A stretch of 64,000 bases of DNA from Eulemur rufifrons (GCF_041146395.1 NC_091006.1:2300001-2364000); one strand, 5' to 3'. Numbered from the stretch's first letter, positions 1-12,109 are shown. Numbers and translations are program-made. Notes: generated by a model not told the origin, from the letters alone.

Positions 1-860
1 TCAGAAAGTTAGTGACAAGAGCAGCATCTTTGGACCTTTTTGCAAACCACTGACTTTAATAAAAGACAGCTGAATTCTCAGATCTGCATCCACAGTTAGT
101 CCATTGCAATATGTTGTTTCTGTTCAGGTCTCTGCAGAAAACCTGACCTCACACAGATGTAGTTGAAAAAGGGAGGTGTACGTTACTAATCCTTGCAGGT
201 AACTGTGGATCTTCTTTGATACTACACCAAAACTCAGCAGCTGGTAGTTCGTAGAGGTTAGCTGCAACGTGTAATCTGAAAATGTATGAACTTTTTGTTC
301 CGCATTATGATAAAATCCATTGGTCTATCTTGTTTGTGTGAATCTTTAATCTTTCACAATTTTGTTACATCTAGCTTTGGTCACGGCCAAAAATATAAGT
401 TCAATGAGAGATGAAAATATAAGTTCAATGAGAGATGTCTGCAGATCTTCCAGTGTTGACACAATTCATGATACAATATTAAAAAAATCACATTCATTAG
501 TATCTCTTTAAGTATTGGAGAGCTGTCAAGCTCACAGTGGCTGATACAAGTTTTTCAAAATTCTCGAAAGCTTGAATTTTATCACTGGCAAAAAATACTG
601 TCAGTTATTTCCCTGGAAGTGACAGAATTAATTTGTTCATTTTCCAGATAACGTCTGCCAAACAGTCAAGTTTGAATAACCATAGTTGGTCTATCAGTTG
701 TTCTTTCAAGTAAAAATGGTGCTTCTTGAAGAACGCAGCTAGTTCGGCTCCCGATTCAAAGACTGCAAAGGTGCCTCTCCCGGAGGAAGCCCTGGGACTT
801 GCACGTGGGGTGCAGGCGTGCTCCGTGCCGACGCCCCATTTCATCACCGGGGACGTTTGA
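1..860 (-). pseudogene. hAT-superfamily transposase relic (ZBED/FAM200-like), C-terminal part
   Basis: Read on the minus strand, 605-847 is open for 80 codons. Its last 45 or so residues (AAFFKKHHFYLKEQLIDQLW, then LFKLDCLADVIWKMNKL) match the pattern in the C-terminal half of hAT-type transposases and the host genes derived from them (FAM200, ZBED5, SCAND3 and GTF2IRD2 types). Below 605 the similarity continues through frame shifts and stops. PAAEFWCSIKEDP and LPFSTT fall near 150-225, and DADLRIQLS falls near 70-98; this is the C-terminal dimerisation region of the family. A 24-bp tandem duplication at 390-437 adds further damage. The N-terminal BED finger and most of the catalytic core are missing. 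It could be a decayed Charlie-type DNA transposon or a retrocopy of a domesticated gene; I cannot tell which. It is not functional. Confidence 0.7.
390..437. repeat. 24-bp perfect tandem duplication
   Basis: Two identical 24-bp units, 390-413 and 414-437, lie head to tail inside the transposase relic. Perfect identity suggests a fairly recent slippage or duplication. The length is a multiple of three, but the surrounding frame is already broken, so it has no coding meaning. Confidence 0.95.
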
Positions 861-964
861 AAGGCCCGTGCTCAGAGGCTGAGGTGTAATGAACTGGATA
901 ATTTTTATCACTTCATCAAGTGCATTCATATTTTTTTCAAATTCATAATCTTTGATTTTTATCT

Positions 965-1376
965 ATTTATTTTTTATTGTGGTAAAATACGTGTAACATA
1001 AAATTCACCAGCTGAATCACTTTTGGGCGCGCAGTGCGATGGCTTCAAGCAGATGCGCATTGTTGCCCGACAATCTCCACCGTCTAACCACGGGACTCTT
1101 CCTCGCCCCAGACAGACACTCAGCACCCGTTTAACATGAGCTCTCCACGCCTGCCTCCCCAGCCCCTCGCAACCACTCTGCTTTCCTTCTCTATTAATAA
1201 TCTTTGACTACTCTGAGTACCTCCTGTAAGTGGAATCAGACAGTATTTGTCTTTTTGTGGCTGGCTTATGTCACTTAGTATAATGTCCTCGAGGTTCATC
1301 CGAGTTGTAGCACATGGCAGGATTTGCCTCCTTTTATAAGGCTGAATAATACTCCATTCTGTGGATACGCCACATC
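965..1376 (-). mobile_element. L1M 3' end fragment, antisense
   Basis: The plus strand shows the reverse complement of an ancient L1 3' region. It starts with the antisense of the terminal phrase (attgtggtaaaatacgtgta at 977-996), continues through the 3' UTR, and ends in the last part of ORF2 near 1375 (aaggctgaataatactcca and following). The same segment occurs in sense orientation at about 19.9-20.27 kb, which supports the assignment. It is heavily diverged and has acquired CpGs. Confidence 0.8.
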
Positions 1377-2164
1377 GGGTACGTTCTTAAGCGAAACTGG
1401 CTTTTGTCATCTGAGCACACGCGTGGCAGTGAGTGACACAGTAACTCCTGGCACAGATCTGTGCCAAGCAGCCGGCACTTCACTCACCCTCAGTGCAGAA
1501 CGGACAGGCAAACAGTGTCGCACTGTCATGAGAAGAGTGTCGGCCTCTCAGACACCTGAAAGGGTCTCAGCAAATCTATAACCTGGGTTCTATGTTGCAA
1601 TTTCTACTTATGCAATAAAGTAGGAAGTCGTCAAAAAAGGAGAGAGAAAAGAGAAGACACAGTTACAGTGCCGTAGCCCAGAGACAGCCACCAGCACTGG
1701 TGTGTTTTCTTCTGGCATTTTCTCCTCAAAGCCAAGTTCCTGGAATGTTCTGTCTTTCCAACGCTGCAAAGCGGGGCATGGACTAAAAGACAGTTTTTCT
1801 GGACAGATATTTTCATTCTCTCTATAAGCTCTATGAAAACAGAAGACAGTTAAATTCGGGAGTAAACCAGCATCTTGAAATGTGAATTTAATTAATTTTG
1901 TAGAAAGATTTAGGGAATGTTTGTCTTTCATTTTTGCTCCGTTACCATCTTGGAGTGGGGAGTGCGAGAGTCCCTGACACTTCATCTCGGAAGTCCTTGC
2001 TTCTAGAATTCGGGTACTGGGGGTCCCATGCCGGCTGGGGGAGGATCACGTGATGTGATTTCTAGGTGGTGCCTGGCAAGGGGTTGGCATAGAGTGGGGA
2101 GCTCACCACATGTTAGTTGTCTGTCAGTAAACACTAAGGTAAGTAATTATAGCAGTAATAAGAA
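1377..2164. other. Unique sequence, nothing recognised
   Basis: Mixed-composition DNA. The only sizeable open frame is antisense at 1608-1985 (125 codons); it shows no domain and no splice context that I can support. Confidence 0.5.
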
Positions 2165-2345
2165 TTAGAATACCTCCCAAATATTGATATGGTTTATCTC
2201 ATTAGAAACTCACAAGGTGCGGAGAGTAAGAGACCGGCCCAACCATGCCCACTTATCAGATGAGGAAGCGGAGGCCGCAGACCCGGAGTGACCACCCAGG
2301 GCTGCGTGGTGGACGCAGGACGGACTCAGATACAGGACGCAGAGC
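2165..2345 (+). repeat. MIR SINE fragment
   Basis: Contains the MIR core order in sense orientation: tttatctcattagaaactca, then cttatcagatgaggaagcgg, then gtggacgcaggacgg and ggactcagat. These correspond to the 'tctcatttaatcctcacaac', 'cagatgaggaaactgaggc' and tail segments of MIR. It is old and diverged. Confidence 0.7.
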
Positions 2346-4445
2346 CGCCAGCTTTGGAGGGAAAGGACCCCGACAAGGGTCCCTGTCACCCCCTCCTCTG
2401 GTGCCAAGGCACTGCCACACTACACTGCTTCTACCGTTCATTTAACATTTCTCCTTTAAAATGACTTATTTTTTTTTTTTTACTTAGTGTTTAAGAGGAA
2501 AGTTATCTGACTACTGTAAAAGTAAAATGAGCATTACCGCAGAGAGAAAATAACAACGAAAGTAAATATATAGCACTTTGAATAAGGGTGTCCTTCCCCG
2601 TGTCACCCCACGGCCCCCCAGGAGCGCATGGGCCCCTGTGGGCTCCCGGCTCTGGCTGGAGCATCCAGGCTGTGAGGAGCTGCAAGCTGACGCTCAAAAC
2701 GTCTGCGGCCGAGGCAGCAGCTGAGGGCCATTACACACCGGATACACAGCTCAGATGTGCCGTCATCTGGGTTCCCGCGACCTAAACGCTCCTCTGTCCA
2801 GGCCGTCAGGACAGCCTGCCACGTGCACGACCATTTATCGGTGCGAACTCGGGGGCAGCGGGGATCTGTGTCGGGTGGGTACGGCGCATGGCACGGGATG
2901 CCGGAGACGACCTCTGAGTGGAACTGATTCTGCGGCGCCCGGAGCTGGGGTGGAGAGGTGACCGTGACAAGGCACCTCAGAAGCATGGACAAGGGTACTG
3001 ACCTTTCTGTAGTCCGTGCAACGGGGATCTGAGTGGTCTCCCCCAGCACTCAGCAGGGGTGGGGGCCCCACTGGCCGGGCTGCAGAGCTGAGGTCTGCAC
3101 ATGTCCCTGTCCCATGAGCCCTTGGAGCACAGGGACGGGATGAAGGCGAGATATGGCAAAAGGAGCATTCACAGCTACTCACCGCACCTGTCCCCAACAG
3201 CCTTACAAAGGAACACTTAATTCCCACAAAACAGTAAACAGATGTTGTCCTGTTAATAAAACACCAATCTTTAAAACCCATCACCCTGGCCAAATGCCAC
3301 ATTCCTCCCTAATAAACACGGGAGTCCGTGTGGACAGCTGGATTAATTAATACACACAGGTTCTGACCTTTTCCTGGGCACATGGACGATGCATGTCCCC
3401 CAAGACAGATGACCCACTGGCTCACCTTCTTCCGTGATGTATGTGTGTCCTTCTTACGCCAGAGACACGGGACAAGGGTCCAAGTCCCCAGCCGGGCCTG
3501 CTTTCTGTTCCAGAGCAAAAGAAACATAAAAATAAAAATAAAGCCTGCCTGTCTTGGCCTCCCCCATTGCACAACCAGAGCCTTATGAGAAAATAATCAT
3601 TTGTTCCAACAACCGAGGAAATTTTGCTCTCTTCTGCAAAAGAGTGAGATTTTATTTTCTTGTTCGAAAGCGATAACTGCCAGTCCACCCCCAGTCAGGA
3701 AGTAGCAATCGAGCTCTCTTTGTCCTACCTGGGTGGGATAAAGCATCACCCGAGCCAGGGGCTGGGCTGGAGTGTTGGTGTGTCCATGCCTCTGTGCACG
3801 GGTCAGCAGCAGGCGGTGCCGCCAGGTGGGCGTTCGGAGCGGCCTCTATTCCTGGGTAAGCAGGAAAATCCTCAGACTGAGAAAGATAAACACATGGAAT
3901 GTTCTAGTTCCCAAGCTCCCCCCGCCCATACCGCCAGCAAGATTCCCATGTACACTGGGCTTTTACCAAGAGCAGGCCCAGTCCTGTTGTTTTCTAATTC
4001 ATACTCGAGTATGAATGACCACCCCACGCATACCGCAGAGTATGACGGGCAGGGCACACACATGGGAGCAGGCGCCTCACTTTGCTGTAGTAGATCACAT
4101 CCAAGTTCCAATGTCATAGCCGGAGGCCACAAAAAGAAAACACAACAATGACTCGTACCGTCCAGAAACATAATAGAAAATGAAACATGAGAATACATGA
4201 AATCAGCCGCAGAAACTATGAAAGCCGACATCCTGAAACGCCTTGACCTGGGGCAGCATAAACATTGCGATCGCTTGTGATCAAGGTAGAAAATGGAAAC
4301 AGGAAAACGCAGGAGCTTCATCTCGCCGAGGGACCCTCCCCGACTCGGGTCAGCACAGGGAGGCGCAGGCGCCAGAGCCCACCAGCACCGTCCACCAGCC
4401 ACTTGGCCTGGACCGACTGGGTCCAGCTTTCCTGCCCTGGTTTCT
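2346..4445. other. GC-rich unique sequence
   Basis: No repeat or exon recognised. CpG density is above the mammalian background near 2580-3130. A T-run lies near 2468-2480. Open frames up to 176 codons (3872-4402, minus) are unrelated to anything I recognise and overlap others on the opposite strand, as expected of chance frames in GC-rich DNA. Confidence 0.5.
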
Positions 4446-4985
4446 GCGATGGTTAATTTTAGGTGTCGACTTGACTGGGTTCAAGGATACCCAGATAGCT
4501 GGCAAAACACTGCTTCTGGGTATGGCTGTTCGGGTGTTTCCAGAAGATATTAACGAAATCAGGAGACAGAGCTGTAAGTGTATCTGTTCTCACAGTGTAG
4601 GCTCCATCGTCCGGTCTTCCAGTCTGTCGAGGGCCCAGACAGAACAAAAATGAGGAAAAAGGGTGAATTCTATCTCTCTTTCTTTTGGAGCCGAGACATC
4701 TGTCTTCTCCTGCCCCCAGATATCGTAGCTCTAGATCCCGGGGCCCTCGCACCCTGGAACAGCAGCCGCCCCCCACTCCCCACCCCCGATCCACGCACAC
4801 AGGCTCTTGTGCCTGTGGCTTCAGACTAAGTTCCACACTAGATTTCCTGGTTCTCCAGCTTGTAGATGGCGGGTTACCGGACTTCTCGGCCTCCACAATA
4901 GTTTGAGCCTATTTCTTTAATAAATCCCCTCTTACATGTCTATCTATGGCCTACTGATTCCGTTTCCCTGGGAAATCCTCGTACA
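4446..4985 (+). mobile_element. MLT1-type solo LTR (ERVL-MaLR)
   Basis: The 5' end has the diagnostic MLT1 opening (gatggttaattttaggtgtc followed by gacttgactggg). The middle keeps the dyad-like C-rich part. The 3' end keeps 'acttctcggcctccacaata', an AATAAA polyadenylation signal at 4919-4924, and a terminus resembling 'gttccctgggaaatcctcgtaca'. Length, about 540 bp, suits a near-complete LTR. No internal retroviral sequence adjoins it, so it is a solo LTR. No clean target duplication is visible. Confidence 0.85.
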
Positions 4986-6408
4986 GCTCCCCTCTGTGAA
5001 GTGGGTGCATTAGTAGCACGTGCTCACAGGGTGTCGGGGACTCGTGGAGATAGGCCCTGAGTAGAGTTGGTCCAGGCCAGCCTTTAGCTACTCACGTCAC
5101 CACACCTCGGACTACTGTAGAACAAGCTCTTTACAACTGAGAACCAGCACTTTCAAAAGAAACACCTGCCTCCTGGGGCTGGGGTGGGCGGGGTGTCGCT
5201 CCCCTACCCCACCTGCTCACGCGGGGAGGCCTCTCTCTAGGGAGGTGGACGAGCCACTGGCGGGGAGCAGAGGCTCAGGCTTACTCCTGCCCCCCGACTT
5301 CCAACCCGAGAGCTCAGACAAGTCGCTTGACTCCCTACACACGACTTCCCCCTCTGCTCTCCCTGCTGCCTGGGAGGAGGTGACAGGTGTACGCAAACAC
5401 ATGGTTCTGAAACCTGACCTTCCAACCTTCTGGCTTCAGGATCATGATCAGGACACCTGAGATGGGCCAGGGCATGAGTATGTTTGAGAAGCAAAGTCCT
5501 CCCGGGGGATTCTGGCAATCTCCCTGGCTCGGGGCACCTGGATGTGAACAGCTCTGATGGCATGAGGATGACCCACCGCTAGCACCCACGCCATGTCATC
5601 TCCTGCCCAGCGACTCTCAGTCTCACCTTTACCACGCAGTTGTCCAGCCACCCCCACCCTCTGCAGGGAAACTTCCGGGAGCCAATTTGTCATCCCAGTC
5701 TTGACTTTTACAAGTTCTCAGAGCAAAAACATCCCCACAAACACAACCTCCTAATGTCCAGTGAACCCTGCACAAAGTTAGAGGGCCCCATCTCCTCTAC
5801 AAGATGGCCATGCTTCCTGCTACCAGAAAGCCTTCTTTGCTCTGGCTACCAGGAAGCTCAAAGAAAAATTATATGTTCAACTAGAGCAACTACATTAACC
5901 TATATGTTATATTCATATATTCCTTCTACATAGGATTTCTTTCCCTATTTCAAAAACATTATTGAGATACTCTATTGACTACGTATATTTGCCAAAAACT
6001 AAGAGGCAGAGAATTCCCCAATGAGGGTAAGAAAATTCCAAGGAAGCAGAGAAGATCACAGCCTTAAAACAAGCCAGGTTTCAGTCTTAAGAGCTGCTGC
6101 TCCAGAGATGGACATTTGAGTGAATGCCTCCCACTGTTACCTCCACCACAGCTGGAGGAACGGCACGAGGGAAGGAACGGGGGCAGGCAGATCCGGAGTC
6201 AAAACACTCAGGTCCTAGACACGGTGTGCCATGTGGTAGCTGCGTGACCCTGTCCCTCAGGTATCCGATCTGTGAAGTGGGAGCTCATGGGCAGCAGGAA
6301 ACCCACTCTCCCTGTGCACCTGACGCTACGGGAGGCCACGGGGCCGGAGGAAAGGAAGGACACCAGCCCCCTCTGAACAGGATGAGGCGCTGAGCGTCCA
6401 GGCAGCGT
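4986..6408. other. Unique sequence, nothing recognised
   Basis: GC-rich to about 5.6 kb, then an AT-rich patch at 5850-6000. No repeat family, exon or RNA gene is supported. Confidence 0.5.
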
Positions 6409-6515
6409 CACCTTAAGGGCTTCCTTTTCCAACCTCCCATTATAGTACCTGCAGGTCCACCTTAAGGGCTTCCTTTTCCAACCTCCCATTATATTACCTG
6501 CAGGTCCACCTTAAG
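6409..6515. repeat. 49-bp tandem duplication, 2.2 copies
   Basis: The phrase caccttaag recurs at 6409, 6458 and 6507, giving an exact 49-bp period. The two full units differ at one base (tatag versus tatat), so the duplication is recent on the scale of the surrounding decayed repeats. Confidence 0.95.
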
Positions 6516-7843
6516 AAAGATTCGTTAGGGGAATCCCTAAGTGACATCATGCAGGAGACTTTTTCCAGGTTTCTGTTTCCTCACCCACGAGGCAAAGAAG
6601 AAAAATTGCTGACCCACATTCCCGAGTCGGTGGTGGTCGAGAAACGATGGTGGCTCACACGGCCAGTGCCCACTGGGGGCAGCTCTCACGCCGAACCCTC
6701 ATCCAGCACAGGAGTAACCGCGTAACGGCGTCCAGCAGCCCCGCCGTGGAGGCAAGGGGACGGAAGCACAGGTCGCCTAAGCAGTCACCAAACCTCCCAC
6801 AGCAGCTCGCTCCCGGGCAGTGTGGCCCTAGCACCGGGTCCTCTGCGGCGAGAGAGGGACGGGAACGTCCAACAGGAGCAAAGGCTTCTGTGTGCGAGGG
6901 ACGCTCTTCTCTCCTCCAGCTCTGCAGAGTTTTGAGTCACCTGTGCTCTTTATGGCTCTGAAGAACCCAATTGACACAGCAGGAGCCATGGGGACCAGGC
7001 TGAGGGGAGATGGTCCCCTCGGGTCCGAAGTCGGCTCCACCTCCTTGTGGTGTGGTCAGAGGTAGCCGGGGGAACACCCCGGACGCCAGCAAGGCCCACG
7101 CGACGGCATGGCGGGGTCTCCCAGACAGCAACGGAAAAAGCACACGTGGAAAGAGTCCGTCAAATGCAAGGACAGGCGACACTCACCCCTGGCTCGCGGA
7201 AGTTGGGGCAGCACACGGAGGTGCAGGCTGGGGAGCTGGAGAGAGTGGCCTCGTGCTCTAGTCTCTGGGCACCGGTCACACAGGTGCGTTTCTTTGTTTA
7301 GCTGGATCCTCACAGCGCACTTTTCAGGGCGAACATCACACTTGAAAATAAACATTTGACAACAGGGAGCTGCAACTTCCCCTGGGAAGAAGCAGCGATG
7401 CCAGAATTAGGAAGAGCCCGCTGGCATCTGCCCCTCGTCTCGGGGGACAGCGACCTGCGCGAGACCTGCATTCTCGCAACACGTGCATGAGCGAGCCACC
7501 CGGCGCTCTCTCCCCTGGCTTCACGGGGTGGACTAGATCTGCCTCCTCGGGAGACGCCCAGACTGGTTTCAGAACTAAGAAGGCAGGCGCAGGCCGGCGG
7601 TGCGCGTTTAAAGTACCGCACGGCACAAACCACCCACCTCAACTGCAAGGTAAGTAACATTGGTGCCACTGTGTGGTTGACACCCCTGTGTGAGCTCAGC
7701 GGAGCTGGGGCTGAGACTGTCATGCATGGTCTCAGGACAGAGACGGTGTTCTAGAAATAGTTAGAGAAAAAGGAATCAATGAGTATTAGTCCTCATGGCA
7801 CTTGCCGCTTTCAGCCTCTCCCTCCACGCTTCCTGGCTCGCTT
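6516..7843. other. GC-rich unique sequence
   Basis: CpGs are moderately retained at about 6640-7240 and 7380-7620, but not at the density of the islands at 27 and 41 kb. No repeat family or exon recognised. Confidence 0.45.
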
Positions 7844-7903
7844 GCTCACTCTGTCTCTCTGTCTCTGTCTGTCTCTGTCTTTGTGTCCCTCTGTTTCTCT
7901 CTC

Positions 7904-7951
<48 letters not shown>
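7844..7951. repeat. Compound microsatellite: TCTCTG-rich, (TC)n, (AC)n
   Basis: An imperfect pyrimidine tract of CTGTCTCT-type units at 7850-7900 passes into (TC)n to about 7925 and then (AC)n to about 7950. It lies inside a 278-codon plus-strand frame (7779-8615) whose Ser/Leu/Cys runs and HTHTHT stretch are simply the repeat translated. Confidence 0.95.
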
Positions 7952-9555
7952 GACCAAGGAGGCCCCACCCACAGCCTCAGGCCACAGACACACCAAGGGA
8001 CTGTCCCTCCTGCAGGACAGATGTCCTGGCAGTAAGAACAGGACAGGGCGGGGCCCAGCACCTGGCAGACAACACTTCTGGCCCTTGCAGGAGGCCAGAC
8101 CCCCAAGCACAGCTGGCTGGGGCTGGGCCTCCCCATCCGGTGACCCTGGCCCTCTGGGTGTCCCCGAAGCCTCAGAGACCTCAAACTGCCCCGTGCAAAG
8201 GCGCCCCCGCGGCAGCTGCAGTGGCTACCACTTTGTGCAGAGCTCAGATTTCCTGCCCCGCGACTGCGGTTTCCGCCGCTCATCTGAGTGGTCTCCAGCT
8301 CTAGATTTCACCACCAGCTTGGTGGTTTCCCCACATCTCATCTGCACCCAGTGGGGGCTGTGCTTAGCGAAGCAAATGGCAAGGATGCCACTCACACTCG
8401 CTGGGGGCGGGGGGGGCGTCTGGGGTCTCCACATCTGGCTTTTGCACTGGAATTCCCGCCTCCTCCTCCACACCCACAGCTGCTGCGGGGCCTGTTCCAC
8501 AGCAGCCTCTGCTCCCTTCCCTGCTACCCACAAGCGGAGCACTGAGCCATGCTCAGAGGGAGAGCCGAGGAGCCTGGGAGGTCAGCCCAGCTCCTGGGAA
8601 CACTGGGGTCTATAGCGGCCCCCGCCCCATCCAGCTGAGCTCTCTGCTCCCTCTCCCCTCTGCGACTACTCGCCTGTTGCTACCTGGATCCCAGGACCCC
8701 TCTCACCCGCGCAGCACCCCCGTGATTGGGTGCTCCACTGTGGGATGGCCAAGTTTATACGCTGTCAGGCACTTTATATCCCCTATAACTCTGCCTCCCA
8801 AGCCCTCCTGTGCATGTGTTTAATTTTTACAATCAGGAAGACGGATGGGGAGAGTGACAGCCCAGACACCCTGGAGGGGTGGGCTCCAGCCCTGCCTTGG
8901 CGGAACCTGTGCATGAATTCCATCAGTGACCTGAGGTTGTATTTTATGCATAACACCCCAGTGGTTTTTAAATCTCCTTAAACTTTTGATGACTGAGATA
9001 AAGGAAAAGGAGGAGGCCGTGTAAATATGGAGCCACTCTCTGGGACGCGCTGCAGGGACCTCCATGGGCCGGGAGCCGAGGCTAGTTTGTGTCCTCACGT
9101 GAGTTCTGTCTCCAGCCCCTGTGCCGCACCGGGCACTGTCCATGCCGCACCCCACCACCTTGCACCCAGTGGGCAGAATGGTGGGACGCCCAGGGTCCCC
9201 CACACCCTGGTCTTTCCAAGACACATCCTAGGATGACGGTGATGACAATGATCCTGACAGTAGGAACAAACAAAAACAAAATGTTAAATGAGAATAAATG
9301 CTTCTTTGTAAAAGGCTGCTTTCTGTTGATCATAACTCACAATCTAATAAAAGTAACGCTCTTGTTATGCAGATACAGCTCTAAACTGGGTCCCCCTCCG
9401 TGCCACTTCCAGCTGGGTGGCAGTCCAAAGCCCTTCCTGCCAGGCAGTTCTGTAGCCACAACACCAGAGCAGTTGTCTAAATCTGCAAATCCACTCGCAT
9501 CCCTCCCCTGCGTCAACGTCCCACGTCACCCACGGCCTGCGCTCCGCACCCACCT
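7952..9555. other. GC-rich unique sequence
   Basis: No exon or repeat firmly recognised. The part at 8725-8995 may contain a diverged MIR or L2 piece, but the match is too weak to call. Confidence 0.4.
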
Positions 9556-9599
9556 CCCCAAGCAGCAACAGCAGCAGTAACAGTAGCAGCAGCAGCCAG
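9556..9599. repeat. Interrupted (CAG)n microsatellite
   Basis: CAG and AGC triplets with TAA and TAG interruptions. The open frame over it ends in a short glutamine run; nothing else suggests coding. Confidence 0.9.
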
Positions 9600-9609
9600 G
9601 TAGTTTACA

Positions 9610-9760
9610 GGGATGATGCCATTTCCTGCCCATAGGAAGGCCAGTGAGTCTAACAGTTCAACGAGGCAGGTACTTCCACTTTGTTCATTTCACAAGGCAC
9701 AGCAAGAAGGAGGAGCCTGCCTAAGGTCACAGTGCTGGTCAGTCCTGTCTCCCAGGAAGC
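9610..9760 (+). repeat. Probable MIR/L2 fragment
   Basis: The order 'acgaggcaggtactt', then 'ttcatttcacaaggcacagc', then 'gcctaaggtcacagtgctgg' follows the MIR core ('gaggtaggtact', 'cccattttacagatgagg', 'cccaaggtcacacagc'). Strongly diverged. Confidence 0.5.
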
Positions 9761-10807
9761 CATCCCCGAGGGCTTCCCTCAGGTGTGGCCAGAGTGGCCT
9801 GCCGGCTGTGCTGCACACAGCATTCCAGACATATCTCTTATCCCAGGGATATGGCACATTAATAGCTTGGGGTTGGCTTGTGCAGCTCTCTCAATGCACA
9901 GTCTTCCAGACAGACACCATCTGAGTCATTGCTGTGCCCCCAGGAACCAGCACATGACACATGGGAGACACCTGTTGAGAGACTCTGGATGACCCCACAT
10001 TGGACTCAAGCCGCCTGGCCTCCATTAGCTCTGGTGGGCTCTGGGATGTCTCTCCTGGCCCTGAGAGCTGTGTGGCTGCACACCGTAATCAGGCAGGAGG
10101 GGCCCTGGGGATAGGGGTAGTCTTCCCTCTTCTTGCTTCTTGAAGTCTTGCTCACACACAGAATCAGGGCACTCGCCGCAGCGAGACACCCTCTGGGGAT
10201 CCGCTGCATCCACCGGCTCCCTTCAAACTCCTTTGGTCAAGGAGTAAAGTTCAAAACCGAGTCTGCAAAAGGATAGCCCAGTTGGGCTCCCAAGTGTAAC
10301 TACTGTACCAAATCATAAGCACTTTATTCTGATACGACGGGAGGCAGGAGGGTCCCACACCATCGGCAACCTTCCCTGGAGACTCAGGTCTCCCCTGGAG
10401 AGTGCAGGCGGCCCCAGGGCTGGAGCAGGACTGACAGTCGAGACCTTCCGACTGGAGTCGACTCATCTGCCTCGCATTGAATGTGATCTCAACATACCAG
10501 GAGACGTCAGCTTCTATCAGAGTCTAGGAAATCATCTTTGAAAAGAGGCAAAATGGTACCAAATGCATAATTTGAAAAACATTGTTTTCAACGTCTTTCC
10601 ACTTCATTTAGCATTTTGAGGAATGGAGGCTCGATCTTGTAACTATCCAACCAAATTAATCACCTTGAGCCCTGATGGAAGATAAGTGTAACTCTAATTC
10701 CAGGCTGCTTTTATTCTTGGAGGATGGCCTTTTAAGTGGGAATATGGGAATTGGTGTAAAATCCCTTCCACTGCAGATAAACTACCACACTACTAATTTT
10801 CAACAGA
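9761..10807. other. Unique sequence, nothing recognised
   Basis: No repeat, RNA gene or exon that I can support. Short frames overlap on both strands. Confidence 0.5.
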
Positions 10808-11143
10808 CTAGACCTGCGCTAGTGAACGTGGCCGCCAGCCACTGGCCGCACGTAGCCACCGAATGCCTGCAGTGTGGCTGATCCGAGTGCAGATGTAAAA
10901 CATGCATGGATTTCAAAGACTTAGCTGAAAATATGTAAAATATCTTAATAATTTTTATACTGACTACATGTTGAAATGGCAAAATTTACAATATAGGGGA
11001 GCAAATAAAATATATGATTCCACATTAATTTTCACAAAATTAACTTCACCTGACTTTTAAAATTTGTGTATTGTATCTCCTAGAAAATTCCGAATTCCAT
11101 ATGCGGCCCACAGTATGTTCCTGCTGTATACTGCTAGTCTATG
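10808..11143. mobile_element. Non-autonomous hAT-Charlie element (MER3/MER33-like)
   Basis: Begins with a degenerate 'ggccgccagccactggccgc' and 'gtagccaccgaatgcctgca' segment, which corresponds to the 'gtagccactagccacatgtggc' opening of this MITE family. It continues with 'ggatttcaaagacttagct', 'actacatgttgaaatgg' and 'taacttcacctgactttt', and ends with 'atatgcggcccacagtatgt' before a degraded terminal repeat. Gene order and length (about 335 bp) fit one near-complete copy. The family name is from memory. Confidence 0.65.
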
Positions 11144-11470
11144 CAGTGAAATATTACGGAGCAACTGAATGATGTGCGCCCAGAGTTTGTAAATGACCTG
11201 GGGAGACACATGGGATGTAATTTTAAGTGAAAAAAGGCAAGAAAAAAAATGTATTTAGAGGATAATTAAAGCCATGTAAAATATACATAGATGTTTATAG
11301 AGATAGAGACAAAAATAAAAGACAGGAAGGAAAGTCAGCTAGAACAGTCATCGCAGAGTGATGGGATTAGAGTTGATTAAAATAGCCTCTTTTATACACT
11401 TCTAAATGTTCCTGAGAGAGGTTTTTATTATGTTTATTATCAAAGAAATACAAATGTTATTTAGAAAAGA
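11144..11470 (+). mobile_element. L1M (ME-like) 3' end fragment
   Basis: Sense-strand phrases 'gcagtgaaatattacggag', 'ttttaagtgaaaaaaggcaa', 'gagtgatgggattagagttg' and 'ttttatacacttctaaatg' follow the 3' UTR of an old L1. It sits directly against the hAT element on its left. Confidence 0.6.
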
Positions 11471-12045
11471 AATTATTTCTTATAATAATTAGTATTGTTA
11501 GACACAGCTCAGCACCTTGCTTGACGTTTGCTAAAGTAAATAATTTACAAGCACACTTGGACCTTATTTAACCTTCAGCGGCATCTCATCATGAAACATA
11601 CCATTTCCATGAAGAACTCATTCTCAAAGAATTCCATTTTTTAGTTAGATCACAAAACGTTTTCTTCAAGTTAGTGCTCAAGGCAGCAACAAAAGATGAT
11701 CTGGTTAAAAAAAAAAAAATCGGAGGTCACTATTACAACATCACATTGGGAAGAGAAAGACCATGGCCAAAGTTTGCTCATCCAAAATTCACTCCTAGTT
11801 GTCTGTTGCCTGAATGAAAAGGGAGAAAACAATACCTGGGAAAATATCTCATAATTTCCTAACAGCTCATCTTTTGCGTGGGCTACATTTGAAGAGATGA
11901 TAAGAATTCTCTAAGCTAGAGAAGCACTAATGACAGTTCTGGCCTGATCTTTGGCTGATTTAGTTGACCCTGGAGGAGTCCCGTGGCAGTGACCTCCATG
12001 TGGAAACCTGAGGTCTTCCTGGGTTGCACAGGCCACCCTACTACG
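11471..12045. other. AT-rich unique sequence
   Basis: Contains an A-run at 11707-11720. No repeat family recognised. Confidence 0.5.
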
Positions 12046-12097
12046 CATCCATCCACCCCTCCATCCATCCGTCTGTCCATCCATCCATCCGTCCGTT
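12046..12097. repeat. (CATC)n / (CCGT)n microsatellite
   Basis: Imperfect tetranucleotide array with CATC, CGTC and TGTC variants. The Ile-His-Pro-Ser and Asp-Gly-Trp-Met repeats of overlapping frames are its translations. Confidence 0.95.
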
Positions 12098-12109
12098 ATG
12101 TTTTTGTGG

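Noticed and set aside
7779..8615. Longest open frame in the window, 278 codons, plus strand
   Set aside because: Its first third is translated microsatellite (Ser/Leu/Cys runs, then His-Thr repeats), the rest shows no domain, and it lies in GC-rich DNA where long chance frames are common.
9089..9580. Frame ending in a short polyglutamine run
   Set aside because: The glutamines come from the CAG microsatellite at 9556-9599; no other coding signal.
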